Source of the DNA: Blasia pusilla
Lineage: Eukaryota > Marchantiophyta > Marchantiopsida > Blasiales
DNA length: 64,000 nt
Direction: 5' to 3'
NCBI GenBank assembly: GCA_050084515.1
Contig: CM114274.1
Span: forward strand, 9,486,001 to 9,550,000
Below, piece by piece: positions 1 through 13,290 of the stretch (position 1 is the first letter of the stretch; each line of letters opens with the position of its first letter). The notes below the pieces were generated by a model, which was given only the letters and a program-made list of their open reading frames with translations, was not told where the DNA came from and ran no database searches. Made by a program: the position numbers and the translations under genes.

Positions 1-1104
1 GGGACAATCAGAAAATCAGTTAAGGAAAAAATTCAAATAGATTTGTCACTTCTCCATACCTTTACTACCATTTCCGTAAATGTCCTTATGGAACGGGTAC
101 TGTTTGACACGTTTATGATCATCACTAGTACACAGCCATAGGTGACTACGAAAGGAGGAGTGAAAAAGAAAGGGTAGGAAAACTTGTGACAGTGCAAAAA
201 GTGAAAGGAGTCGGAGATTACAGAGAGGCCTCGTCATTGGTTTGCGTCGCGTGCATCTCAATTGTGACAAAAAGTACGAGGTGGACGGAGATTTTTGGGT
301 TACAGTTGCTCTGTGTTCGAGTGGGAGCGGAGGAATTAAGTTCCGGTTCCGGAGTCCCAGGAGAGAACAGGTTGTGCGCACACAGGGGATTACAGTGGTA
401 GAATGGAGAGCCAAAGGCGAAGAAAGAAAGAGTCAACATGATGCAGGGAGTTAGGTGACAAGGTAAGCATCGATCGTGATTGTTGCCCTAATTTTTTTTG
501 TTTTATTTTCCTTGGTTTGGCGCTGTGCTTTCATTCGTCGTACAGCGAGTGTAGTCGAGGGCATCTCGGATTCCGATCGACCGACTTGTGTGGCGCGATT
601 TCAAGAATTCCACTCGTTTAATGCTGATGTTGCGCGGATCACGTGGAGCGAACGTTTGGTAGTCTCATGTCTTCGCAACTCGGTCCTCGCTCCTTCGGCG
701 AGTTCTGGAGATCAAGCACGGAGGACATTTGTAAGGTTTAGGGATGTGAATTCAGGACTATTATTTAGCAAGTCGAGGATTTGAGGGCGGTTTTCCCTTC
801 CATTTTCCCAGCAGCTTCTTTATTATCTTGGAGTTCTTGTAGCCTCCAACTAGATCATCGGATTAAAGAGCTTGTACACGCACTGAATTAAAGAATTTCT
901 GCTTCACTCATAGGCTCATGATGTCTAGGCCTTCGTGGTTGTACAGCCAGCACATCTGGTGACGCGTTGAATTGGTTCTTTGAAAGAGTAAGACATCAGT
1001 TGGGACTTCTGGTGCAAATTTGAAGGCCCTGGAAGTATTTATTTGTCATTGCTGCTCCGCGGCAGAAAGGAAGGCCAAAGACAGCATTTCGAAATACACC
1101 ATCT

Positions 1105-3154
1105 ATGGCGGAGCACAACACAGTCTTGTTCAAACTAGATCGGCTTGTTCCTCCCGTGGGGAAGAATGAGTGGGAATCAAAGCCTTCGCTGTCATCGTCT
1201 CCCGCAGTGCCTGAGAAGCCACCGACCACAAATGACGCCAAATCGCATCAGATCGAAATCTACGTTACTCCTCCAGACGTTGCGGGCATGGTCAATGTCA
1301 GGCTAAGAATGACAGCGGTGGTTTTCACCTTGATTGCCGCTTTGATCGTTGGTTTCAACAAAGATGACTATAGAAGTGATTCCCGATTCGACCAGCAGCC
1401 GTATTTAAGGTTCTTTCATGGTTTCAAAAATTTTCTACCATTTCCGCTCGGGCTTTTCCATTGACTCTTCTTTTCGTTTCATGTTGCAAACTTATGCTAA
1501 CTGATTATCTCCTATCTTTACGATTGTGTTTCGGCAAACTTCGATTGTACCAGAGGGATTGCATAATCTATTGTGGCTAGATTGAAATGTTGGCTTAAAT
1601 TCGCTTTGTGTTAACTGAAATGTGTGCAGTTATATGCTGACCCTCAACGTGATACTCTGTTTATATTCCCTTCGAGTATGGAAGTTGGGTATGCGTATGA
1701 AGAGGAAGAACAGAAATCACGTTGCCGTCGTGGCTTTAAGTTGCATCTATGTCTTTGATCAGGTACAAAGACTTGCTCCTATTTTCGAAAGCATCAAGAA
1801 AGATAAAGGCGCGTCAATTGCTTGCTTCTTTTCTCTTTGAATTTTCAGTTGGAATCTGGCGACCGTTCCCCGCCGTGGCAGGCACTCTCTAATGAGTGCT
1901 CCCTTTTTCCGGAAAAAACGGCCTCCTTTTTCTCAGGACTCGTGTGATTTTGGATTAAGGCAGGACACATCAGCTCTATCTTGATGCCATCCTTATTAGT
2001 ATTTGGTTCTTCCTTATTGTTTCCTCTTGCTATCTGTCATTTTTTTCTTCTGTGTTGTGTGCCCGTTGAAGGCAGATGCAGGGCAAGATCGGACGTAGGA
2101 AGCCTTTGATTTACTCTCTGAACCTTTATAATATCACTTGTTCCTCCGATGAGCTGCCATCTGTTGTTGCAAGATTATTTCAGGCCACGGATTGACGTGG
2201 AGCTCTCAACCAGTTTCATGATCGTTTCGAGATAAAATTGCAGTTCTGAATAGCCATTTCTACCCTTACACCGTCTGTAAGCGACTGAAGTTGTACACTT
2301 AGTTCCTTCGAAGAGGCCCCAACCGTGATTCTTCTTCCTCTGTATGCTGTGAACTTTTTCGCTTTACCTGTCCTTGGAAGGTTAGATGTAAAGTTTGAGT
2401 CGCCTTTGCTACGATGAGCGATCCGAATCTTGATGTTGGTGTTTGTCACATGTGTGAATTGGGCATGTGTTCACGAAGTTTCTCATCGATGCCATGGGTA
2501 CTTCGCATCTTAGGAGACAACGGTGTGCCTCGTTCTGTGTTACTAGTCCTAAAGACGAGCTTCACCGAAACACCCTGTGATCGGGAAGTGTAGTCCCAAA
2601 ACTATCACAAGGTGTTTTAGTTAAAATTGTATAAACCTAGTCATGCCATCTAGATGTTGGGAATCACTCAGCTGAGGTATGTACATATGATATGTGAAGC
2701 TGTAATGATCCAGGTACTCTTAATCCACCTAATTAGGATAACTGGCTTCGGCAAGTGAGATATGTGGGGTGCTGTAAACTCTTCGGTTGCGATTACTGCC
2801 AGTTTGATGTTGAGTAGGGGTTGGGTTGATCAAACCTCTCTTGCCTTTCAAGAACTTTCATCTGTCAAGAAGCTTGCTAAGATGTGATTGTTTTGATTGA
2901 TGCAGGTGTTCGGGTACTTGCTGGTTACAGTTTGCGCATGCGTATGGACGAGTGTGCGAAGCCAACACTGTCTCACCCACTTCAGTCAAGGGTACTGCCA
3001 GAGGGCTCAAGTAGGAGTAGTCATGAGCTTTTTAGGGTTAGTAAGTTCGCAGGCCCCCAGTGTCATTACCTTCTGCCGCCTTGCAGGAAAGGTTCGTGGA
3101 GGCTTAATAGTTGCGAAGGCCAGCGCCAGATGGCAAAGAAAATTGTGGCAATGA
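1105..3154 (+). CDS. CASP-like membrane protein (DUF588 family, CASPL4-like), three exons
   Basis: Four-helix plasma-membrane protein of the CASP-like family; CASPs scaffold membrane domains for local cell-wall modification, while most CASPL members have no defined role. I infer exons 1105-1400, 1630-1762 and 2906-3154 (225 aa). Splices are CC|GTATTT, GTGTGCAG|T, CAG|GTACAAAG and TGATGCAG|GTG, and both joins keep frame. Helix 1 is residues 67-84 after a charged/proline-rich N-tail and an arginine (VRLRM). Helix 2 is about 100-116 (YMLTLNVILCLYS), helix 3 about 131-158, holding the family aspartate in FDQVFGYLLVT, and helix 4 about 176-203 (GVVMSFLGLVSS). The Arg in helix 1, the Asp in helix 3 and the DQxxxYLL pattern match CASPL4 proteins. 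The first donor could instead be at 1410, adding three residues. A strong donor at 463 (AG|GTAAGC) and an acceptor near 1065 suggest a 5'-UTR intron. Helix 4 is only moderately hydrophobic and the C-tail after 203 looks unusual, so the 3' end is the least certain part. Confidence 0.62.
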
Positions 3155-5308
3155 CTTCTTCTTCTCTTCATCGTCAAATGCAGCAAGTGGTGATTACGGC
3201 CGATTGGGAAAATTGCTGCTTTTCTTTTGAGGACATAAAGGCCGCCACACCAACCTTGGGTTCAATAGAATCGTGTAGGTGTAATTCCACTACGAGACCA
3301 GGGTGGACAGGTAAATTAGCTTATCTGCAGGCTTCACGGAATGTGGAGGGCAATCATAGGGAAGACAGTCACGTAGAATCTGCAATTTCCGCGGTTGTGT
3401 AGGATTGTTACGAGCTACTCTTAATTGACGGTTGCTACAACCTTGAATTGCAGTGAAGTTAGATAGGGTATACCATCCGTGGGGTAGGGTTATTACCCCA
3501 TTCCAATTTATGAGAAGTAGTTCACGAGTGTTGGGAATACGTAGGTTTTTGAGATGCCCAGGTGACCGTCTTGAGAAGCTTGGAGTATAGTTGAGTGACG
3601 TGCCTTGACCTGCGGCAGACCAGCTCGGTGCGTGATTGTTGTACAGCGATGTTGCCTTAATGTACAGCTGATTAATGCGAATACTGAAACGCTAACCCCT
3701 ACTACTCCCTCTCCCCTCTTCCCCCTGGCCCTCCCAAAGTTGTTGATGAGTCCAACTAATTTTTGTCGTCTTTTCACATTATCTACTCTGAGAAGTGTCC
3801 ACGTCAGATGAAAGAAGTGACTTCACAGCGACGAGCATCAGCCGTCTCTCCGCCTGTTGTCTTCCACCCACAAGTATGCGATCACTTGAAGTACACTGCG
3901 GCGGAAAGGATGAGCGCTACACTTGTATTTTTACTTCAAGATTTCTTCTGGATCTTCACAGTTAGCAGGCACAAATTGTTTCCTTTATGTGTGGCCATTG
4001 CTCCGGACTCCATTTCGGGATCCTCTGTCGATTGCTCGCCATCTCCATACAGTTGTACGGTTCATAGAGGTAGAGAGAGGACATACTTGAAAAAGCTCAA
4101 ACTAGGGGAGAATGGTCGATCTTAGCACGTAACAAGTCGTCGGGAAGTGGGCATGCGCACGTAGCCAAGATTTTAAGACTGGGCATGCCATGACTTTCCT
4201 TGCATGTCCAAACCAGGATATGTCAGGTGACCTGATTCTCTCTCTATGGCGAGGCACCTGATGCCATAACTTCATTTACACTCTGCAATGTCTGCATCCA
4301 AATGCCATTAGTTTTTCTCTGACAGTCCAGGGCATCGCACTGTACCAGTGTACCACTGCTTCCGTTCTTACAGAGTAGCAGTCAACATTAGAGTACGGAA
4401 TTCCCGTCTCCATAGTCTGGATTTAATATTCTTGATCTATATTATTAATCTATCTTGTAGTTTTTTTTTACAGGTATTGTTCTCCCCACTAGCTTTTGTC
4501 ACTAATTTTCATTCACCCTTGCTCTCGGGGCCACCGGCTAGCGATCTCACATGTGTCTTAAGCCCTGAGGGAGTTAGTTCCTTGCGGGTTGTTCCTGAAA
4601 GGAAATTTCCGGCTTCCCGGTTGAAGTAACGATGTACGGTTAAGGACCCCAATTATTTCGAAAATTGATGTGGATGTTTTGAAAATAACACCTGTTCTCT
4701 CAGAACTCTTTCTGGAAATTACAGAAGTCTCAGACTTCTTTCGAACTTACAAAATATCCTAGCTGCCACTAGGACGAGTCCCGATCTCCCCGTCAGCTTG
4801 ATCTTGGAGTACCAGACCTAACTTCGGACGTCGAATAGACGTTCCCTTCTTGTGGAAAGCAAAGTTTCCAAGATGTGGACAGTGTTTGTAGATCCTCGTT
4901 CATGAGTGAGTGAGTGCCCCTTCAGTCATCTGTTGCGGGAATTTTAAACGGGAAAAACGTGTTATTCCGTCGTAACACTTGCGTCCCCGCACTCCTGATA
5001 TCACGATGTGATAGCGTAAATGATGTCATAATCTCCGAGAGAGAGAGATGGCCAGCAGTTTCCTGACCTGGAGAATCACCACAAGATAGACAGGTAGCCA
5101 ATTCCTTGAAGTCAAAAGACACCGGCATATGTTTGCATGACTGACGAGTCTGAAATTGTTAAATACATACAAAATACATAGCTGTTCCTTTCCCCATCCT
5201 TGATCATAGATCCGAGAGGACAGTGAGTTAGGAGTTGAGCTCAAGCAAGAGTAGAGAGCCAACTATCTTCTGTTGAGATAGATCGTTTGCGTACACTGTG
5301 TGAGTATC
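3155..5308. other. Intergenic/3'-UTR stretch between two convergent genes
   Basis: This lies between the CASP-like stop (+) and the DUF1997 stop (-), so it should hold both 3' UTRs. Several short open frames are present (for example 2884-3402, 3763-4125 and 4348-4629 on +), but none matches a family I recognise. Strong pyrimidine-rich acceptor-like sites occur near 3931 and 4471, so additional 3'-UTR exons are possible. Confidence 0.4.
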
Positions 5309-8004
5309 TCAAGATTCAATCTCAATACGAGTTCCGACTGTGTTCATCTCTCGAGCTATGCTCTGCTGGCTGGAAACAGGCTCCGTGGGCCCGTCCGTCG
5401 TGTAACTCTCAGCCCAGGTACGATAGTCATTGAACAACTGATCCATAAACAAGGGCAAAAGTCTATCCACCATAGCCTGCATTATTCTGCAACCAGAGGA
5501 ACATGAATCAAATGTCAAAACGTCTAGGGACAAGCCAGCGTAGGTACATGGACTCGACACATTTCGAAACTCGCATGACCTTTCTTGACCACAGGTTGAT
5601 AAGCTCGGCTCACGGACCCTGGGTAGTCTGCATGGATATGGTTGGGACCGTTCAGGTTGAAAGCAGAGTATGTCATGGTATATTGTTAGGTTCAGAAAAG
5701 AGTAACGATCTCACATCGGTCTTCACGTGCTGCATGAATGGTTGGACGATTTGGTGGAGACGAATGTTGAGAAAGGGAAGGATCTCCACTGCCAACATCA
5801 TCATCAGAGTTCTAAGCATGTTTGAAGTGGACGAGTTTCTCCTGCGTGTGGTAAATTATGACTAGTTTGTTTTCACTTATAGTTGCAATCCCATCCTTGG
5901 TGGTTGGTGGGTTTAGACATGGTATAGAGTGATAGGATGGACTTGAAACTTCCCCAACTGACTCGAAATAGCTTTCACACAATCTATGGTTGTCACCATA
6001 AAGTCGGTAGCTTCATGACATGCAAAGTGGTAGTCTTTCATCCCACCACTTTCATTCTTGATTAATATTAGAAAGCATCCTAGGTAAATGTCGGCATTGT
6101 TATTGGTTGCGTTTAAGACTCTTATCTAATTGTCTTTGCAAGCTGAGCTGCTGGCAAAGTTTACCCTGAAATACATGCGACCAAAAGAAGATTTTGTTTG
6201 AGCATATTTAACATCCGCCAAACCCCTGTTGACATCCTTTATGGTTGAGACTGGGAAAGTCTCTGAGAGTCTGAGCCCACCACTTTCATCGTTGACGTTT
6301 GTCTTTTGTGAATCCATCTTTTTTTCCTGACTATGAAATAGAGCACCCCCAACTGTTCGTTTATTCATGGACTCGTACTTGGGTCTTAAGACATTACTTT
6401 GCAGATGGAGATGTGATTCAGAAATTGAAAGTTGAAAGCAGGTGGAGTGGTACGAGGTTCTTACAAAGTTCCTGGAGATTCAACTGCAGAAATGGGAAGC
6501 AAAGTGAATGGCAGTGTATAAACCTGTTCATGAGCAGTAGCTTGCATTTAGAGAGATACCCAGATTTTGCATCACCGACTCCCACAAATGCGAAACTGAA
6601 AGTCTCAGCAATTCAATCTACCAACATGGTATTATGCGAAATATACCTCTAAGAACACATTGAGCTCCAGTCGAACATTCAATACTTGCTGATTACCTTG
6701 CTTGTTCCAATTTAAATGGTTCTTCAAGCTAGCTGAAACACACATGTTGCACAGCGCCAAATTCAATCATTGTGTAGTTTCCAAGGTGGTGAGGTTTCAC
6801 ATGAAGTTGCTCATTAAATCCAGCATATCACTAATCTTGATCCTTTATTTCATTCTCAGAAGATCCTCTCCTTGATCAGTACTTACAGGAGAGACATTCG
6901 AGTACCTACTGCTATTGCCAGTCCATGTGTGTGCTTGCAATAGACTACCTGAGAAACGCTCATTTTGACTGCGCACGATGTCTGACCCTTCAAACTGCCA
7001 AACAGATCATTGAGCATCAACTAAACGAGATCACACTTTCAGCATTGGATCAAGAGCAAATACCTGTACGTTTAAGCTCAAAACTCAAGGACTCCAGTTA
7101 ACGTAAAATATTTTTTGATTCTCTGGGGTTATTACCCATCAAGAAATAATCCCACTTCGAAGCGACTATCAAATGAAAATAATGTGAGTAATAATGAGAA
7201 AGCAACGTGAATGACAGAAATTGGATAGAAAAAGTGATGACTTTCATGACATGGACTTTCAACTTCAAAATGAGTAGAGATTGTGATAGACACGAATACT
7301 GACCCAACTGACCTTGCAGGACAGCAATTCTACTCTACAGCTTTCTTCACTAGCAGCAACCAGAAGATCAATTACTGGGGCGACTTCGAAATTCAGAAAC
7401 TCCATCTTTGGTAAATAGCACCTGTAGCACATTCAACAACTTTCATGTTGTAGCTTGGAATTCATCGATATAGAGGAGTGATGTTCAGGTTGTATCATCA
7501 CAGTAAGATTGAGAGGACTACAGTAGCAGGTTTCACGGCCATATGAAAAACTGCAACAGGATCCACTTAACAAAATGGGAGAATTATACTTATTTGTTAC
7601 AGCTAGAAATCCGCTTCGGTCTACCTTGTCTATATATGATTGGTACAGTAGAAGTAAATGGACTTGAGCTCCAACCTGAACGTGTCATTGCCCAAATCTT
7701 CGTACTTCTCCAAAGCTTTTACATTGAGCATTGCTTGCCTTCCTTCAGGTTGGCAAAGAAACACACTTAAATGCTGGGGTGTCCCAGAGTTGTCAGTAAA
7801 TGTTGGTAAGGGTACGGTCTTCTCCTTCGTCACATGCAGCTTAGCCATCTTCTTATCTGAAACACTCCCTATTATTTTCAGTCTTCTCCTGCCATGTCCG
7901 ACCACATTGATCACATTAGAGAGAAGCTCCCATAGGCCCATGTACACCAAGGGCTCGCCCTTCATATTTAACAAAAAGTTTTGATCCATGATTTGGGTAT
8001 GCAT
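5309..8004 (-). CDS. DUF1997 family protein, six exons
   Basis: Uncharacterised family shared by plants and cyanobacteria; no reaction is known to me. Exons on the - strand: 8004-7676, 7421-7313, 6994-6949, 6732-6647, 6523-6465 and 5486-5309, giving 807 nt and 268 aa. Every intron is GT...AG and all joins keep frame: TTCAG|GTTGG to CTACAG|G; TGCAAG|GTCAG to TTTGGCAG|TTT; CTCAG|GTAGT to TTTCAG|CT; TTAGAG|GTATA to GAACAG|GTT; ACTTT|GTAAGA to TTGCAG|A. The product shows the family's ordered blocks: DTFRCYLPKMEFLNFEV (about 107-123), VELLSCK, FEGSDIVRSQNERFSASL, LNVRLELNVFLEVYTLPFTL, ISAVESPG, then IMQAMVDRLLPLFMDQLFND (about 211-230) before a short polar tail. The start is the first in-frame ATG (8004); 7975 and 7941 are alternatives, and an upstream coding exon is possible. 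No signal peptide or membrane segment is evident. Confidence 0.82.
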
Positions 8005-11000
8005 TTGATGTACATCACTTATTCCCTGGATTTGCTTGCCGACGATAATATTTCCGCATTCATACAATGTGAAACAGTCTCCCTCCTTTGCATACACAAA
8101 TTGGAGTGTGAATGGATGAGTGAACAGATATATTGGTCACCTCGAGCCTGGACTTGGAATGAATCCAAACAAGGAAATGACAACACTAGTCATTCATTGA
8201 AGCTGCATTTGAAAGGGCAGTGCTCTTCGTTTTCAAATTCATCTCAACTGCAACGTCTATACAGCCTGTTCTCCCTTCTAGTGAGAGGAAAACTTTCCTG
8301 ATTCCAACTCTTAAGACTTATGAGCCACATGTAAATCTTGTCAATACTAGACGTCACTACGTTTCTTCGTTGACAGAGGGGCTCAGAAGTAAGAAGTTAG
8401 TTGAGATGATCTCTTGATATTCATGAAGTTCCAGTCTCTAGTCAGAAAGCTATGAGATACACTATTAGTTTAAGTTTGCAACTCTGGTGCATCAGTCCAT
8501 GCCATATCCTCACTTTAGTGATCCTTTCATGTGATGAACAATCTTAGAAAGTAATTTAGTCTACTAGTGACGAAGTCTTCTCTACTCTATGGGTGTTCTT
8601 GGAGCACCCAGAAGCCCCAATGAGATTTAAAATATGTTCTTCATATTTCTCACACTGCTTGGCCTTGTGAACCCAAAAAGGGGAGGGTTGGGACAGCAGT
8701 AGCTAGAAATGAAGTCCTTGAAAATCTCACCTAGGTCCATTGCGAAGATAACTGGCTCTGTGTGTCTTTTGGGCATGGGAATTGCTCTTCAGTGGTGGAG
8801 CTTACGTTTTAGCATTTATTGACCCAATGTTCAATTCTACTCCGACATCTGAGGTTAGACTCTACGTACAACCAAGAAGGGTTTTGTGAACCTTCATAAT
8901 TTTCTAGGTAAGAAAAGTAAGTCCCAGTTGAAACCGGGATAGTAATGGTGATTGAAACTTTTCAGATTCAATGACAGCTAAATTACTTCGTAAGGACTTC
9001 ATTTTGCTTCCTATGACTCTGGGGTCCATAATTGTTGGAATAGGAAATGGATGTGGAAGGAGGTAACATATCCATGAACCAAGATGAAACTTGACTACTA
9101 GATGTGCTGAATGGTGGTGTGTGTAAGACAGATTTGCATTACTCCATTACTTCTGGGCTCGTGAGATTCTGTACATGACAGTGGGCAGTGTAGAAACCAA
9201 GTGGGAACTGAAACTGGACGAGTACTGATGCTGAATGTTTGCGACTAGTGCGTGAGTGACTTTGCAATCACTACGATTTTGGACTTTACTGTTGGCAGTG
9301 TGGAAACTGAAAGCGGTGAAGCCAAATGCTGATTAAATACTTATTTAGATTGCTCAGATAAATCATTTTACAGTCAGCTGAGTGGGAAACACGTCCCTGT
9401 TGAATTGGAAGAGTACTAAAAAATCACAAAGTTTGTTCAAGACGTGTGAATCCCTCGGTTTTGCAAACGTCACAAAGAAGTTTATTCCTACATTCACGGC
9501 AGAGTTTTTCTTGCTATTGACCATTGATTCAGTGCGGTGATGCGCATAAGGCAGTCAAGAAACCATTATTCTCCACTGTATTACTCACTTTTGAATTGAA
9601 GGTGAGGATTCAGAGGTGATGAGCACCTTTGGAAAGGATACGCATAATTAGGAACTCCTGAAATCTGCAACCCACTTTGATGTGGCACCTGCATTTGTTG
9701 TTCCTTGACTCCACCTCTGTAGCATGGCTGCTTTCCACCAGATATTCGATTCTGCAACACAGCATCACCACTGGTAAGTCTTCGTACACATAAATCTCAT
9801 GACTCGCTAATATGATCATAATTACCAGGGTAAGGGTGGTGGGGGCTAGGAAGGGGAAGGGAAGGGGAAGGGAAGGGGGGAAGCTGAATAATGAAGCATG
9901 TGGAGTAGATGAGCGGACTCAATGGCTCGTACATATGGAGCAAGCATTCCTGCGAGGAAGAATTCAAGATGAGATGATGATCCATGTCTGCTCTGCTTTG
10001 GCATGAGGTGGATGGGGAGAACGCTAATTCCCAAAAGGCTAGGGACTGTAGTAGAACTACAGAAGGCTGGGATACCCATTACTTTCATCACACGAGAGTG
10101 TCGAGTCACTGAGGATAATGGTACCGCAACCCATCTGCTGCCCTGGTAAGTACAATCTTTTGTGGATCCCAATTAGGTCAGGTTGATATTGTTGTAAGGA
10201 GTATCTTGGTTGATACCTGGAAGCTCTGCACCGAACTCTATATGGTTAGACGTCACACTACTCATGGTACTTTCTTCACTTCTTTCTCTCTTTGCACCCA
10301 TCCCAGTCCCTAGCACCATCCAACCAAGGCACAGGGTCGATGGCAGTCACTAGTCAATGAGTCCAGCCCATCCCTCATCTAAACAAGCTTTACCTCTCCA
10401 TTTCTACATCATCTAAGCTGTGTGAAGCACAGGCCAGATTTAGATGTGGCTCATCTGATTTAGAGAAAGAAGAAAATAGTCACTAAGAAAAGCCATGACA
10501 GACTATGTAAGCCATGATAGACATTGTAGTGCGATGAGATCCACGATGAAGAGGAAAAGGCCTTCGCAATTGCAGCTACTATGAAGAGATTATAGAGGCC
10601 TTCCCTGATCTCTTCACAAATCCGGGGCCCCTACATTGTGGTCGATGTCTCCATGTCTCGTAAGAACCAGGTTGAGATCACTAAATGCTTACATCGGTAT
10701 GTGGTTGATAGGTCTGACCACCTAAACAGACAATTTCTTAAGGTTAAGGCTTTACTGTCTTCTTCACTTCCCTTGCTGATTTGACGTGCTCTCATGATGC
10801 GAGTCTTATAATTTTAAGTCTCATTGCCCTCTTAGGTCCCCGAGGACAATAAATCTGTTCCTTCATTCTCTATGTCCCAAGGCTTGACAGACACTACATA
10901 ATGAGTAAAATCTTTCTCTGGATTCCAACGCAAATCAATTGAGTCTTTTGCTTTGTCATCCATGGTATTCCTAAATTCTCCTCTCCCCCTCACTAGGTTT

Positions 11001-13190
11001 TGCTAGGGCACGATGTGTACGGTCGCAAGGTTACGACAGACACTACGTAATGCGTACAGTCTCAGTCCTAAGGCAAAACCAATTCCTGGTCGATTCTCAC
11101 TCTAGGTCGATGCCGACCCTAAATCCCAGCTCCGTTTTCAACCAGAGTCCGGTTTCAGTCAGTTGCTAAGTAAAGAAATGGAGCAGAATTTTGACGGAGT
11201 TCCTTTCACCTTTGAGGACTGATCTCCCGCGAACCTTTACAGTATTCTCGTCCGTCTTGCGTAGAAATTTTCCACAATCGTCTTTCGGCTATACTGAGGC
11301 AATTCATCTTCCTTGTAATCCCTAAAAGACTTGCTCTTCTCTCTCCGGAGATTCAGTTGCGAAGGATTCGAAGACGAATTGGAATTGAGATAGTTATTTG
11401 GATAGATCAACCACATTTTTGAGAGAAACATTCAATTACATTGAACGGTGAACTTCAATGGATGATTCTGAAAAGGAAAGCCGAATTCAAATTTCTAGCT
11501 CAGTAGGGAGAGACTGACCAGATTCTGATGCACACAAATTCCGGCGAAGAAGCTGCGCTCCGATAGCAAGCCTGCTGGCGCCATTCTACTTCCCCACTGC
11601 GCGCATAATCAACAACTATACGTTTGATCAAAGTCCTTACTTTCTCCTTTGCTTTTTACCCGCCCCAGCCGACATGGAATCGCAGAAGTCGACGATAAGT
11701 CCCTCATGCCCTATTCTCCACCGATTTCACCGTCGACCTTATCCTGTGATTTGATGTAATCTTTTAATCTCCTGTATCTTCCCCAGTCCGAGCCGATCTT
11801 CTGAGCTTCCACCAGGAAACCTACTCCCCGCTGCTGCTCCTGGTCCCTCTCGCTGGATGCCCCACAGAGAGAGAGAGAGGGAGAGGGAGAGGGCTTCTTA
11901 TGAGTCAACCAGTTCCTCGGAGCATAATCAACTCGAAAAGAATTTCGAGGAACTGGAAGCTTACCTTCGTCCGCGACATGAAATAATACGAAGAACGATC
12001 CGGTAAGGCGAATGTGCCTCGCACTGAAATGGTTACTCCGATTTCTCCATCCACAGCCAAATTGAGATTGAATAAACAGATTAGTGAGTGTACTGTCGCT
12101 CACTAATCAAATAGTGTCGGTCATAGCCTTGCCACCATAGACCCCGAGCTCTGGTTCGACGGATGGGTGTTAAGAGAGGTGGGGATTCGGGAATGAATGG
12201 GTGGGAGCGCGGAGGGGGAAGGACCCGGAGGAGGTGTTGTGGATTGAATGAAGATTTCTTTTGTCAGAGAATGAATGAATTGATATAATTAGAGAGAGTA
12301 GCACAGAGTTCGAGGGTGCGTGAGTGAGTCCTCGCAGTCCTTCAGGTTTCAGGGTTTGGAGCTTTCAGAGGAATCTGAACGTAGATTGTGACTGGTCTAT
12401 AAGTCCTCTCTCTCCCAACCCCCCGACCCCCCACTATCCCCAAGGCACGCGGGAAGAACAGAGAGCAACGCCAGAGCTCTCCCTTCTCCTCATCTCCAGG
12501 TTTGAATCAGGAGCCAGGAGCGATGATGGGATTCTGCAGATCAAGCCGAGCCAACAACCAACCACAGGCCTTACAGAGTGGAGTTTGAGAGCTAGGAAGA
12601 TGTGGATCTCCGAGAGGAAAGGACGACCAATCACTTGGGATTCAAGCGCCATTCATTATCCGCAAATTACATTTCGCCACCTTTCGCTCGCACGTCCCGA
12701 CTCCCCAGAAAACGTAAGCATCATGGCACTAGTGTCATCCGCACGGTCCATCTCGCATATGGACAGTGATCGCCAGAAAGCGCTAAAGTACAAACTCAGG
12801 ATCATTAACTGCGTAATAAACATTTGCTTGGCAGAACAAACAGAATCCAAACTGAGATAAAAAGAAGTTTACGCATAAAATTAACTGCAAATGCTTCCAC
12901 CAACTCTCACAGTGAGCCTGTCAGGGACAGAATTTGACAACTCTGTAATACAGAGTAGCTGCTCCCGGTCCATCGCCTGGAATCCCTGGATAAGACTCGC
13001 CCTCCGGAGTCCGTACAGGGTCCGTTCCTGAGAACCTTCGCCGGTAACTCCCTTCTCTGTACGACCCACCGGTCTCAATATCAGTCTCGACTTTTTTCCC
13101 ATCGAAAATTCAAGCGCCACTGCTGACCTTCCTACTGGAAATTAAAACGTTCTTAATAAATTTCTTGGTATAAAAAAGAACGAGTAAGAT
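8005..13190. other. Upstream/intergenic region with no recognised gene
   Basis: Upstream of the DUF1997 gene and downstream of PHT1. It contains short open frames on both strands (9846-10172 -, 11237-11431 -, 11711-12103 -, 12324-12860 +, 12881-13120 -), none of which I can assign. A G-rich purine tract lies at about 9850-9880 and a GA microsatellite at about 11868-11892. The - strand frame at 11237-11431 looks protein-like and ends at a plausible donor (ACT|GTAAAG), so it might be a 5' exon of the DUF1997 gene. That is unproven. Confidence 0.3.
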
Positions 13191-13290
13191 GCCCGTGTCA
13201 GGAGTCGAACCGGGAGGTGTTTGTCACTGAGAGTTCTGTCGCTAATAAAAAAGAGATATAAGTAAGGAAAATGTTAACACCGATAGTACT

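Noticed and set aside
12324-12860. 178-codon + strand open frame
   Set aside because: It starts at GTG, has low-complexity serine/proline-rich text and no recognised domain. The opposite strand is also partly open. Kept only as an unassigned frame in the spacer entry.
13190-13230. tRNA-like B box (GGTTCGACTCC on the - strand) near a GGGCA end
   Set aside because: The T-stem does not pair well, and no A box, D arm or anticodon arm is found at the expected distance. A chance match or a very degraded fragment is more likely than a tRNA gene.
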